NCBI GenBank assembly: GCA_021399445.1
Contig: JAJTUQ010000004.1
Coordinates: 3,658,001 to 3,722,000, forward strand
DNA length: 64,000 bases
Origin: Xylogone sp. PMI_703
Lineage: Eukaryota; Ascomycota; Leotiomycetes
Direction: 5' to 3'
Position 1 is the first letter of the stretch; each line of letters opens with the position of its first letter. Both the position numbers and the translations under genes were made by a program. Of this stretch, positions 1-11,398 are shown piece by piece. A model generated the notes under the pieces. The model ran no database searches. It worked only from the letters and a program-made list of their open reading frames with translations, and was not told where the DNA came from.

Positions 1-1
1 A

Positions 2-910
2 ATAAAATCCGTTTTCCCAGAGCTAGACGCCTCAGTTGAAGACCCTCTGCCAATTTGGGCAGGATATCAGTCCCTGGAAAGTCGTGCCGGGGAAAACCCT
101 TCAGTTACAGAATCTCGTGGTTTACGCCTTCTTAACATCGTCGATGGTCGCCTCCCAGAATATGCGCGAACCGCCATTGAGTCGATAGATTCCCAGCTTC
201 CATTCTGGCCAATTTCGTCGAAATCAATACCCTCTGGTATCTCTACACACTATATTTCGAGTCACCCACTAACTGGACAGTCTCTGAATCTTCTTCGAAT
301 CAAAGACGGGGATACATGCCCCCGGTGTTCTCACTCAACCCTGAGTGTACAGAAGGCTATTGAACTAGGCCATACATTTCATTTAGGCACCCGCTATAGC
401 GAGCCCATGAAGGCAATGGTCACAGTCCCAAGCAAGTACGTCGATCAGGAAATACAGAATCAAAATACCGCCCAAAAGAACCGGCCTGAGTCCACTGTTG
501 AAGTTCCAATGCAGATGGGTTGTCATGGCATCGGTATATCACGAATGATTAGTGCAGTAGCTGAGAATCTGGCAGATGAGAGAGGACTCAATTGGCCTCG
601 TGTCATGGCACCATACGAGGTAGTTATTGTACCAGCCAACGGACTCGAGGATGCTGCTGTGCAGGTTTACGATACGTTGCAAGAGGGTCACATATCTGAC
701 TTAGATGTTGTGCTCGATGATCGGCAGCATCCTTTCCCTTGGAAGATGGGTGATGCGGATTTGATAGGCTACCCCGTTATTATTGTGGTTGGCAAGCAAT
801 GGAGAACAGAGCAGCTTTGCGAGGTGCAGTGCAGAAGACTGCAGGTCAAAGACCACGTGCGCATTGATCAGTTATCATCTTTTGTTGGATCACTGCTCGA
901 CCAGCTATAA
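2..910 (+). CDS. Prolyl-tRNA synthetase, mitochondrial type (3' part only)
   Basis: Charges tRNA-Pro with proline; this bacterial-type form normally serves mitochondrial translation. The reading frame is open from base 2, so the 5' part with motifs 1 and 2 lies outside the window. Visible are a CPRC zinc-like pair inside the insertion region, the GHTFHLGTRYS motif just after it, and class II motif 3 as GCHGIGISRMISAVAE. The anticodon-binding domain follows from about base 600 (APYEVVIVPAN ... DDRQHPFPWKMGDADLIGYP). The stop is TAA at 908-910 and no intron is needed in the visible part. Yeast AIM10 is the likely counterpart, but the symbol is not assigned because the N-terminus is missing. The assignment to ProRS is firm; mitochondrial location is inferred from family type. 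Confidence 0.93.
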   Translation: MKSVFPELDASVEDPLPIWAGYQSLESRAGENPSVTESRGLRLLNIVDGRLPEYARTAIESIDSQLPFWPISSKSIPSGISTHYISSHPLTGQSLNLLRIKDGDTCPRCSHSTLSVQKAIELGHTFHLGTRYSEPMKAMVTVPSKYVDQEIQNQNTAQKNRPESTVEVPMQMGCHGIGISRMISAVAENLADERGLNWPRVMAPYEVVIVPANGLEDAAVQVYDTLQEGHISDLDVVLDDRQHPFPWKMGDADLIGYPVIIVVGKQWRTEQLCEVQCRRLQVKDHVRIDQLSSFVGSLLDQL

Positions 911-2496
911 GACTGTCATGATTTCTGAAGATTGGTTAGTTGGCACGGTCATCATGAGCGAGATGTGCGGATGCTTGTTAAAATGTACTTGTATCATGAT
1001 AATGGAACTCTCCTGGCTAGGTTGTTTGCTTGTTTCCAAGAACGGCCGATGATATTTTCCAAACTTGCCGGAATGAGGCGGCTGTCTACAAATTCTGTAT
1101 CATAGAATACAGCTATCTCTTCGACCTGGCCTCCTGTCAACTGTCACTATACTAAGCAGGCTGCAGGACTGCTGCAGGGTCGCAGGAATTACGCGGGGAA
1201 GAGACGAAGTCAAACCCCAATTGCAATAGCTTTCTTTTAACCATTTAAAAAATTGGTCCTACCAAGTAATAGCGGCATCCAGGATGAACTTAGCAACACT
1301 TTATATTCTATCTACAAATCGCAGCTAAATGCAATGCCAATGAGTTGAAGTGTCAATAAGGTAGCCAAGAACCACCCCCGTCGCGGGACCCTAATCCCTT
1401 GATCTAGATCCCTTTTATCTTGGCAAATGAGGCAAAGCGCATCACTAATACATAAGTAGAGGTTCGACTTGAACATCTCACTCCGTTTATAGAAACCATC
1501 CCTAGCACCACAGAGAAGAAAATGATATACTGAATGGGTTCCTACCTACTTGAAAGATGATGAATCAACTCGCATTACGAGGAGATTGAGCGGTGGGGGA
1601 AGCCACGCAATCCCATCCTGTCCAATGGGCTTCTACTAGAACCCAACAGCCAAAAACCCTGTTTATCTCGCCGAATGAGTTCTGGAATTGCGGGAACTGT
1701 GCGGATGACGGCATTGGAGGGGGAACATAATTAATAATTACAGTAAAAACTGTTGCAACCTACGAAAAAAAAGCAACTCAAAGGAATGTGCCACGTGGTT
1801 GCGAGTACCAAAAAGAGCAAATACATGTAATCTATTCGCAACGACTGGTTCAATTTTCTAGCGCACTAACAGAAAAAAACAGGTCTGCCCTTCCGGAGTA
1901 GAATCTCCCATCTGTAAAATATCGTCATAAATCATGCAAATCATTAATCCCTGCCCGCATGCCAGCGCGGGAAACCTGAGACAAACAAGCAAACACGCCC
2001 GACAGCAATCTAGCCTCCGAATTACCCGTGCTACTGCCCCTAACCTAATAAGACCCTACCTGCTTGATACCCTCCGCAGTTTTGTCGCTCTCGATCTTCC
2101 GACTGGATGCTTACCCTCTCCGACACGGGGTTTGTATCGAAGCGGGTCACTTGCATTGTTTAATGACGGTGAGCTGCCACAGCAAAATAATATTAGTTAT
2201 GGATTCTCTATACAGCGTGTATGTGTTGTCTCATTTATCTGCAAAAGCACAAATGAAAGGGAAGATGGATGAGGATAAAAAACAAAAACAAAAGGAGGCT
2301 TGAAAGAAAGATGGTCAGGCAGCAGGTAATGGAGGTGCATTTTCCTAAACCCAATCATGTGATTTCATGAAACTTCGTGAATAATCCCACCAGACCGTAC
2401 ATCCTGGACGTATGCCAGCAAGAAGAGAAGACATCCTGAGGGTCAAGAGCTGCTCAGAGGAAGTCAAGCAGAGAAAGCCGAGGCTGATAGAGCGAC
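911..2496. other. Convergent intergenic region
   Basis: This lies between the 3' ends of the ProRS gene and the DUF3824 gene. Short open frames exist, such as 1934-2272 on the plus strand, but none resembles a known protein or has a splice-supported extension. It probably holds the two 3' UTRs and A/T-rich spacer. Confidence 0.6.
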
Positions 2497-4575
2497 TCAG
2501 TTACGATCATAGCCAACGGGGGGCGCCGGTAGATGAGTAGAGTACGGATTAGCATCGATATAGCGTGGTCCGTAGTCTTGTCCACCTCTATTAGAACCGT
2601 TATTCTTGCTCTTCTGTTGTCGCTCAAGCCGTTTCTTGTGACGCTCCTCTTTCTTCTCCCGGAACTCCCTGCACTCGCGTCGTATTTCATTTGCCTCCTT
2701 GATCTCTGAAATAGCGCCCTTGATTCCAAGCGCAGCAATTCCGATAGATGCTGCATCTTGCAGCGTAGCCTTTGCTTTGAGCTTCTTGGCTTCCTCAGGT
2801 GTCATCTCTCCTTCCTGCACAGCCTTTCGCCTTGCGGCACGTTTCTCCATGCTTTGATAGACATTGTGTGCAGCGTGAATGGTTGCGACGGTGGCCAAGC
2901 CAGCCGTGAGAAGTTGCTTACCTTTCATCTTCTTGATGCGCTTCTCGTCACCCGAAGAGGATCCTAAACTACTCTCTGAATCCGACGGACTCTCCCGTCC
3001 CTCCGCAATCCTTCTGTTCCTGCCTCCATCACGTTGTCGGGCGCTTCGGCGCGAGGAGCGTGAATCGTCATAGCTACGATCATCATAGTTATCGCTCCTG
3101 CCTGATCCATGGTGCCGAGATCGTCTTGATGAATAGCCGTCGTCAGAATCACTATGTCGTGATCGATCATCTCGTCGATGCTTGTCACTCTCGTGCGCAG
3201 CAGCTTCACCGATTCCTAGGGCTGCAAGCCCCTTTCTGGCATAATCGGTGACACTCCTGCTTCTCCGGCGGCGATCCCCACGTGGGGATGGGCTCCTGCT
3301 GTCGTATGAATCTCGGCTGTGTCTCCGGCCATGTTCACTCCCACCGCGCGAGCGAGATCGAGAACGATCAAGGAGCTTCTTGCCAGCCAGAGCGCCTATA
3401 CCTGCAGTTGCGAGAGCGGCGAGGCCGCCGCCACCACCGCCTGGGCCTCTGGATCTTGACCTGGATCGACTTCTGCCGGATCGACCACCTTCTGATACAT
3501 TGCTTCTCGAACCATTGATCAGACGATTTCCAGCAAGTCCACCCACTACAGCCTCAAGAATATGACGCTTGCTCTTGTGGTCTGGATCCCGATCTGCTGC
3601 AGCGTCAATGCCGCCTGCTCCAATAGCCGCAGTGAGGATACGTTTTCCCTTTTGTCCTCCCCAACCGCCAGGCTCGTTGCGGACTCGGAAGGCTTCCGTA
3701 GCACCAGCCAGTAATGCTGCCTTCGCTGCTTGCTGGAACTTTTTGGCACCCTGCGGGCTCTCATCACGACCTCGAGAACGATGTCTGGACTCGCCGCTAT
3801 CACTACCCCGTCGACTTCGACCACTACCAGATGCTTTGGCAGCAGCACCTAAGCCCGCAAGTCCTAAAGCACCCTCGACAAGAGACTTGCGACGGCTCTT
3901 TGAGCGCTTGGGCTTGACGTCTTCCTCCTCCGAGGAGTAGTATTCATCGATCTCGCCATCACGCCCTCGGTGTGCTACGTAGGTTTTCTTTTTTTCCTTT
4001 TCCTCACCCTTCTTAGCATGTTTGGCGTAAAATTCAGCACCCTCATAGGCGGCAAATGCACCAGCAGCCCCGGCGGCAGCAGACCCAAGTACGTTACGTT
4101 GAACTGGACCGCCATGCGCCTCTCTACGATCCCATAACTCTTTGGCTCCAACGGCAAGTGCAGCTCCTCCAGCGGCCGCCAGGATCTTTTGATTGCGTGA
4201 AAGAGAACGGCGACGTGGCTTGACGACCTCTTCATCGATCACCTCTTTTCGACGGGGTCCTAGATCATTGTAAGAGCGTCGCGGGTCTCCAAGGTACGCC
4301 CCGCGTTCGGCGGACCTGGAGCGGTACGAGCCGTCGTACCGATCAGACCGGCGCTGGACGTAACCAGCGGCTCCAGGTGGAGGGAATTCCCGTCTGATTT
4401 CTTCGACGGAAAGATCACTATCTTCACGTCCTGGGCGACGGACTATATCGCGGGAGTAGTATGTATCCTGTGTGTCTACATATCGAGGCTCGCGATCGTC
4501 CCTCTGCTCGCGGTGACGGTGCGACCGATGACGTCGTGGCTCGTCCACAACATCGTAGGAATCAATTGTTGACAT
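2497..4575 (-). CDS. DUF3824-type Ala/Gly- and Arg/Ser-rich fungal protein
   Basis: A single-exon gene for 692 residues. The N-terminal 140 residues are Arg/Asp/Tyr-rich. After that, short Ala/Gly-rich hydrophobic segments (for example ILAAAGGAALAVGAKELWD, GLAALATAGIGALAGKKLLD, LLTAGLATVATIHAAHNVYQ) alternate with long RS/RSRSRS stretches. The C-terminal segment, around 560-670, combines the last Ala/Gly helix with a charged Glu/Lys/Arg coil (EIRRECREFREKKEERHKKR), matching the DUF3824 family of ascomycetes, whose function is unknown. The start MSTIDSYDVVDEPRR is the first ATG and fits the family's usual beginning. The alternating architecture suggests a structural or membrane-associated scaffold, but that is inference. 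Composition makes database matching easy to confuse with SR splicing proteins; there is no RRM here. Confidence 0.8.
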   Translation of the reverse strand: MSTIDSYDVVDEPRRHRSHRHREQRDDREPRYVDTQDTYYSRDIVRRPGREDSDLSVEEIRREFPPPGAAGYVQRRSDRYDGSYRSRSAERGAYLGDPRRSYNDLGPRRKEVIDEEVVKPRRRSLSRNQKILAAAGGAALAVGAKELWDRREAHGGPVQRNVLGSAAAGAAGAFAAYEGAEFYAKHAKKGEEKEKKKTYVAHRGRDGEIDEYYSSEEEDVKPKRSKSRRKSLVEGALGLAGLGAAAKASGSGRSRRGSDSGESRHRSRGRDESPQGAKKFQQAAKAALLAGATEAFRVRNEPGGWGGQKGKRILTAAIGAGGIDAAADRDPDHKSKRHILEAVVGGLAGNRLINGSRSNVSEGGRSGRSRSRSRSRGPGGGGGGLAALATAGIGALAGKKLLDRSRSRSRGGSEHGRRHSRDSYDSRSPSPRGDRRRRSRSVTDYARKGLAALGIGEAAAHESDKHRRDDRSRHSDSDDGYSSRRSRHHGSGRSDNYDDRSYDDSRSSRRSARQRDGGRNRRIAEGRESPSDSESSLGSSSGDEKRIKKMKGKQLLTAGLATVATIHAAHNVYQSMEKRAARRKAVQEGEMTPEEAKKLKAKATLQDAASIGIAALGIKGAISEIKEANEIRRECREFREKKEERHKKRLERQQKSKNNGSNRGGQDYGPRYIDANPYSTHLPAPPVGYDRN

Positions 4576-5905
4576 GGTGAGCGAGTGTAGACTCTGGAGC
4601 CTACGAATCTAAGTGCTATACCGTGTAAAGCTCAGATGTGATACTTAGAGAAGTATTGATCGATGTGGATATGTGTAATGATAGATGCGAAGGTGACAGC
4701 GATGAAGAAGATGGACTGAATCGCTCGGCTGGTGGCGGGGTACGACCAAGTTATACCTCGCGCTTCTGTGGGTGTAGGAGAAAGCAAAACGACACCGGGA
4801 AATATTTCGAGGAGATATAGATTGATGTAAGGCTCCTAGTTGCACTTGAAAGTACAAATGCGGTGAAAAGCGATGGCTGCCGTCGCGTTGGGATGAGTGA
4901 ATAAAAATGCAAGTCTGGAGTTTCGGGGTACTGCTGTATGATGTAGTGGGCAGAGGGGCAGCGTGTCAGGTTTTGGGATACAGTTTCCCCCCATCGCGAT
5001 CAGTCCACACCCTTCCGTGCTTTCCCAGCCAGCCAGCAACACCCAAGGCAGCGAAACAGCCAGGCGACGGGGATCATATTCACCCCCAAAGTCGCATGCA
5101 TCAGTAGAACCCACGAGGGATACTGCAGCACAGCATGAACTGGCAGGACATCCGCCCTCGGGACCTCCGACTGATCAATCCGAGATTTTAGACCTCAGCG
5201 CCATCCAGTCAAGTTGGGTTAAGTTGGGTTGCGTTGGGTCGAGTTGAAGTGATTTGTCTGGTGATCACTGCATTGTGCCTCGCGGTGCCTTCCCACGAAT
5301 CCCAGGCCTTCTTGTGGCTGGAGACGCCTGTGCCTCGCGGCCAAAGCTGAGCATAGCCCCATCGCCTGCCATGCGCCACGCGCTCTTTCTCTCTCCCACC
5401 TTCTCAGTGGGTTACTCTATCTCTCGCCTGTCGGTTTGTGTTCAGTACATCCAATATGGTCACTCACCCATCTATCCTTCTCCAGTCCGGAGGCATTGAA
5501 AACACGTGAATGGTTTTATTGTGTTGTTGTAGCTGGTCCTAATTGGGACTCTTAAGTTCTTGCACGTAGCTCGTAACTCGCAGCTTTACAGTATACAAAT
5601 TATGGACAGCAAACCAGAAGAGACACAGTTTTGAGTTTGAGCTACACGATAAAGTCACAAAATTATAAAAATGGAGAGCTGAATCTATAAAATACCTCCC
5701 ATATAAATTAAATTATTTGCCTTAGTAACGGAAGACAACCCATTAACTAACATCTATTGTTTTTGCTTCTATCGCTGCAGACGGCTCCTAAAAGAAAATC
5801 AACCTTTGACAGCGGGAAAAAATTCCGATGAAATAAAATAGGACAAGAGACCATGAAATGCTTATTCGGGAAGCAGAAGATGCATTGCAATCTTATTACT
5901 CTGGC
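4576..5905. other. Intergenic region upstream of the DUF3824 gene
   Basis: Holds the promoter side of the minus-strand DUF3824 gene and the 3' side of the acetate kinase gene. It contains a 10-bp-period tandem repeat at 5211-5250 (separate entry). No supported gene is seen; short frames at 4836-5499 show no recognisable protein. Confidence 0.6.
5211..5250. repeat. Short tandem repeat, 10-bp period, four units
   Basis: Two exact units AAGTTGGGTT are followed by GCGTTGGGTC and GAGTTGAAGT, so the copies decay to the right. The T/G-rich core TTGGGTT loosely recalls telomere-like sequence but is not the TTAGGG repeat. Confidence 0.8.
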
Positions 5906-7237
5906 TTACCCAAGTAATGACTGGTCCATCGAGCAGAGCCTTGCCATTTCAAACTGCTCATCGGTCATGCATACCAGGGTGCGAGACTTCGCGCCTTCTT
6001 TCCCTACATCCTGCACAGTATGGCTGATCTCTTTTTCATTCAGATTCTCGTCAATTTCAAATCCAAGGCAGGCAAGGTCGTCCGTTACTCTTTTTCTTAA
6101 GATGGCACTTTTCTCCCCTATGCCACCAGCAAAGACCAGGGCATCCACTTGTCCCTTAAGGGCGACATAGTAGCCCCCAATGTAATGAGTGATCCGGTTC
6201 ACGAATATATCAAAGGCAAGTTTGCACTTGGGGTCATCGGAAGATGCTATGATTCCGAAGTTCGTCGTTCCAGCTATGGACTTCCATCCACTCTCCTTAT
6301 TGAGTATTTCCTCTGCCCGGGAGATATGCAGAGACTCTGTTGATGATGGGGACAGTTTACCCACATCAGAGGCATAGTGGAAGACGAGACTAGGTTTCTT
6401 TATTAGCTCTATTGGCGGCCATGACAACCCAGGTGTGATTGATCTCGAGAACTAAAGAGTTAATACCTACCTGGGATCTACATTACCACTCCTAGTTGCG
6501 CCAGGTAAACCTGCCAAAGGAGTCAAGCCCATTGAAGTATCCAGACTTTTGCCATTTTTAACAGCACAGGCACTCGCGCCGGACCCAAGATGCAGTATGA
6601 GTAGATTTGTCTGCGCCTGGTCCTTACCAAGATACTCCGCCACGGAGCGTGTAATGAAGGAGTAACTTATCCCGTGGAATCCATACTTCCGTAGCATATT
6701 CTTTTTAGCGATATCTTGATTTATTGCGTAAGTTCTCGCGTGAACGGGAATTGTTTGGTGGAATTGACTGTCGAATACTGCAACATTCCTGGTCGCTGAC
6801 AAGTCTTTGAGACAGAACTTTACGATTGCAAGGGATGGAGCATTGTGAAGGGGCGCAAGATCCGCGAGGTGCTCCAAATAATGATATGTTTGATCATTAA
6901 TGAACTTAGCCTCTGAATAATCCCCTCCATGGACAACACGATGGCATGCAAGAGCAATATCTTCCTTTTTGGAGATTGCGCCCAACTCCTTGTCTCCTAT
7001 CAGCTCGTTTAAGACGAATTGGAAGGCCTCGACCTGCGTTTTGATCTCCTGGTTGATCTCCTTGTTCTTGCAAACGATCTGGGATCTTCTGCTGTACTTG
7101 AGTTGCACCGGGGGAGCTGTCAGGCCATCGAGTTGGATTTCGGCAAGTTCTTCTGGAGGGTGACCTGGTTGCGCACTGTAGATGGAGACTTTGACCGAGC
7201 TAGATCCAGCATTGATGGATAAAATAATCTTACCCAT
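5906..7237 (-). CDS. Acetate kinase
   Basis: Interconverts acetate + ATP and acetyl phosphate + ADP. In filamentous ascomycetes it is thought to work with a phosphoketolase that makes acetyl phosphate. Two exons (7237-6471 and 6389-5906) give 416 residues, the normal length; the 81-nt intron starts GTAGGT and ends CCTAG. Catalytic landmarks are all present: INAGSSSVK at the N-terminus, CHRVVHGG, VFDSQFHQTIP with the catalytic Asp, GLPGATRSGNVDP with the key Arg, and GGIGEKSA with the late Glu. I chose the internal ATG giving MGKIILSINAG rather than one five codons earlier, because the family begins there. No phosphoketolase lies in this window; the next gene upstream is an unrelated oxygenase. 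Confidence 0.96.
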
Positions 7238-8225
7238 GTTTGTTGTCCGCAAGATGGGCTGGTTTGTTGACGCCTCGGTGCAGCAGCTATGGATGTTTGC
7301 TCTAAAGAAGAGGGCACAGAAAGTGGTACAAAGATGACGTCTTCACACCAACAACTCGTGCAGCTGTGTTATTATAATGTATATAATCAGAAGAAATGTT
7401 CGAGGTACGAATGTATACAAAGGAATTCTACTTATAAAGGGAATCAAAACGTACAAGCCAGCAACTTTGTCAGGCCATAAACTTAACGGGCCCGAAGCTC
7501 GTGGTAGATGACGTGGTATGGCGACCACCTCCTGCTATCGATTGGCCAATGTGGTGCTACACAGTCCAAAACAGGAAATCGTCACCCCAGACCTTGGGCC
7601 GATTGAGCTATGCTTTGCTAGTCCAATGTCTACAGTGGTCCACAGAGGTCCTTTGAATAACATCAAATCTCCTCAAATATCATACCTACATAAATTCACG
7701 ACCTGCTAGCTTATGGAATGAGGAGGAATGAGGAGATGGTATATCGAGTGGCATGCTCAGGTTACGTCAATTCACTTATCGCCTATCATAGGCTAGCTAC
7801 AAATAGAGCGAAATTGTGTGCACTCTGGTAGGAAGTATATTTTTTAGCAGTGCATAACAAGTGTGATCAATTTACTTGTTGACAGGCTTGGTATGTATTA
7901 ACTGCCTATATTTTGCGGCTATGGTAACCAGACTCCTCTGGATTTTACAGAACACACTCTACCGTTAGCTAGCACCCTAAGGGCAGCAATCCCCTTAGGT
8001 ATAAAAATAATGACGGCTTAGCTGTGCCCAAGAACCATCTTTTTAGATGACCTAGTTCATGTATCTTTGGACTCCTTAGGTCTACTCCGTTCTCTGAGGT
8101 AGACTGGCTTGAGTGCAGTGCCATCTTGACTCTGCAACATAAAATTAATTGAAACAAAACACACATCACTCTTTCAATGCATTGCAGTAGTCACTGCTCA
8201 TCTCACCAAATACCAAGTTTTTATC
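7238..8225. other. Intergenic region, acetate kinase promoter side
   Basis: About 1 kb between the acetate kinase start and the end of the next minus-strand gene. It is A/T-rich and contains only short open frames without recognisable similarity. Confidence 0.6.
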
Positions 8226-9776
8226 TCACCTCATAATAGCAAATGGGCACCCTGCTGGTCTCTCCATTCTTATCTTCTCTTCGAACGCTTCAGTCTCTTT
8301 CGTGCCTTTATTTTTCAAGAATTCAGGCCCAACTTCCTCGAACTTGTAACCTTGAGGAATATAGAGATCACCTTTTGAACCAGGAAGATCCCCACCGAGC
8401 ATCCATTTGAGCCATGCATCTGGGCCCCAACGATTCCAGAAGCCCGGCTTATTATAAAACGGGTGTGCCTGATAATCCTTGAAATAGAAGCGGCCGGTCT
8501 GTGGATCTGGCTCATCATCTACGCTGCGTACCCTCATAAAGCTCGGTCTAGGAGGTGATAAGTATCGGAGAAAGAAACGTCGTGCCGCAAATATGGCTTC
8601 AGTAAATTGGAAGTAGCCCGGAGATGGAGTGGGATATCTATATCCGGTTAATATAGTTAATAATTCAAGAGCGAAACAAGAGAAACAAACATCATGGCCT
8701 TTCTTAGGTGATCACCCATGAGTACGCCAACAATACGAGCTAGAGAGGCCTGTAGAACTTGAGGGACATAGAATAACAGTAGAGGGACAAGCTCATCAGC
8801 CGTCTTCTTGTTTGGTGCAGCAGGTACCATATACTTTTCCTCATAAGCCTTAGCCCAAGCTCTGATATCTTCGTAGAACTCTATGCCATCTCTCCATGCG
8901 TTATTCTTGAGGTCCTTGTAGTCAATACCCATGGAATCACCTATGCTTTTCCAAAAAGTGCCGAAAGCGCAAATCTCCATGTCGTTCATGGGTCGCCACT
9001 CATATCTTTCGACCCATGAAATGGGTTCGGTGATGAATACACTCAAAGTATATAAAAGGTCATCATTCGATATCTTTCCTGCTTTTTGATAATGTTTATG
9101 TATGTAGTTCATTCGGGCAATGGCCTTGATGGCTCGTTCTGATCGAGGGTGGTGAGAGTAGAACCTGATTTCAAGATTAGGTCATGTCCGCTCTAGGAGA
9201 CACTGGATATTGCGTACTCGCCGATTAGAACCGTAGTATCGGCAAACCTATAGCTTATTAGGTCTCTTATCATAGAGGGTTGGCGTCTTCTATATCCTCA
9301 CCGCTTTGACGACCTTTCCGGCGTTGAGAATTCTTTTGTGGCTACCAGAAGCCGTGAAATAGTTGGGATTCCATACGTCTGTCCCAACTAGTTAGCATTT
9401 AATTACTTATGACTCTTCAACTAGAAAAGCAAAAGTGCTGGAATTGTATCATATAAAGAAGCTGTGCATAATATGACCAAGGACGGCTAGGCATTACTTT
9501 AAACAGTGCAAATTGCAGAGACATGTTCACAAGAGCTGGGAATTCCAATTCAGTGACATAACGCATAATAGCTTGGGCGTCTGCATTGGTCATCCTAGAG
9601 AAAGAAGTCCTATCAACATAGTTGTACTTCCTGAGCATGGAATCTCGGCGGCGAAAACGAAGGAACGAGCAGAGGATGGGATAGAGAAAGAACAACGCAA
9701 GTAGAATGGCAAGCCATGAAGGCCTACCAAACTCCATCAAAAATGCATCTGGAGGGGAAGAGGAAGGGTCGGCCAT
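8226..9776 (-). CDS. MpaB/DUF2236-family ER-bound oxygenase-like protein
   Basis: Belongs to the family of ER-bound oxygenases typified by MpaB' of mycophenolic acid synthesis, which cleaves a prenyl side chain; the substrate here is unknown. Five exons (9776-9498, 9378-9302, 9247-9218, 9164-8691, 8637-8226) keep one frame and give 423 residues, the size of MpaB-like proteins. An N-terminal membrane anchor spans about residues 18-42. Family landmarks follow in order: RKYNYVDRTSFSRMTNADAQ, LEFPALVNMSLQFALFK, TYGIPTIS, KRFADTTVLIGEF, ARMNYIHKHY, LLYTLSVFITEPISWVERYEWR, HLRKAMIYPTP. The third exon is only 30 nt. No polyketide synthase or prenyltransferase is nearby, so a role in a secondary-metabolite cluster is not supported. 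The family call is strong; the exact activity is unknown. Confidence 0.85.
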
Positions 9777-11398
9777 ATTGGGACAACCGGACTAAACTAC
9801 AACAACGAGGAGAGGTGGGGACTCGTGAAGTGGAAGCCCAGGGAGTTTTGTCTTATACTTGCACCCTCGCAGTGGCACAGGAGTGTTAGCCGATCCATAG
9901 ACGGTGTCAAATCTAAAATTGCTTCTGGAACCAATGAATCTTGCTGAGCAATGGCTGGTTTCTCTGCCGGTGAAACCATGGTTCAGGTAGAGGCCATTAT
10001 TGGAGTGACATGTGCTACCACCCAGCCATATCCGGTGGTCTATATCCTGTGGCCCTGCACTCAGATATCTACGCTGTACGCGTAGCGGTGGGGGAAAGCT
10101 TGATGACAATCTTTGAGTATGATTCCAAATATTCTGTCGAATAGGGGTTCTTTGTTTCGGATCACAACCTCCCGAGCCTCGCATAATTGCTTTGATGGGA
10201 ATTAGTCGCGATCCTCGTGTCCTCGTTTTCGGCCACCACGGATTATCGCTGTCACATCCTGTCTCCTAAAGATGAAGCTACAGAAGCTATCAATCCTGAT
10301 TTCACCTGAGTCGGGCTAGATTTAAATCTAAAAAATGCCCAGCTTTCGTATTTTCTGCCTCTTTTCTTACCTGAAACAGCTGAATAGTTTTTGCGGCTGT
10401 AGCCAATGTGAATATAATAACTGATAGGATAGCTAATATGGAGCAGATGCTTTTTATCGCGAACCGACTGAGACAACTACCTGATAAAGCACAACTGGTG
10501 AGCAATGGAGAACTTACACAAAGGAGCCTCAGAGTATGTCAACTCTGAAAAGGGTGCCCGAGTGTTGAACTCACCAGGGAAATGTGAGCTGTATACTGTG
10601 ATCTTCGTGCTACTTACTGGTGCAGATACGACACAAGAAGCCGCAGTCTGAACGTCAGCCAGTGGCAGTAAACATCGCATAGATCGATTATGTAGCATAA
10701 GATTTAGATATTGCGTACTGGAGAATATATGCTGGCCAAAAAAAGCTGCTAGAGAATACACACTCTCTGATTATACTTCCCCATGCTCAGGGGATATTAT
10801 AACGCTGTAATTTAGAAAGGTAATGGCTCGACAAAGGCAAATATCGTAAGAATCAATCATTTTCTGCGAGTGATAAGAGTGTGATAACGGTCTATCAGAG
10901 GATTTAGCTAGATAACTTTTGAACCCCGGCTCCACGGGGTGCATATAGGGGGGTGAGTCAGCCCTACCAGATCACGTGGGCTCTTACTACAGTCTTATCT
11001 ACAGCCATGACAGTGAATGTTCAAAAAAGGATGTGCTACATGCCCACAAAAGAGAATCATTTTGTTTGAGGATGGCACAGAAAACCTTCTACACATCATT
11101 GTGCATCGCCGAAGGACATACTTCTTCCCTTGCAGTCTGTGATTGGATCACCAACTCAAGCTCTTAATTCGCCAGCAGAACAAACCTGCCCTTTAGGTTG
11201 AGTCCCGGACGTTACAGCACAGAATACGCATTCAACCAAGGTAAAACTATATCTTCCAACAGGGTATAGAGCGAGCGTAATTTAGTCTACCTCCCAATGC
11301 ATAAAAGATAATCATTACTCGACAAAAAAAGCAGTTCCGGTTCTAACCCCAACTCCGGCATCATGAAAGCATCACGGCGTACCAACATATAAACGTAC
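9777..11398. other. Intergenic region with unrecognised short frames
   Basis: About 1.6 kb upstream of the oxygenase gene. Minus-strand frames at 9792-10184 and 10302-10505 (the latter with a hydrophobic stretch) show no recognisable domain, and I could not join them into a credible gene. They may be chance or a decayed gene. Confidence 0.45.

Noticed and set aside
9792..10184. A 130-codon minus-strand frame next to the oxygenase gene
   Set aside because: No similarity recognised, an odd composition and a run of Val from a GTT-like repeat at its end; probably chance.
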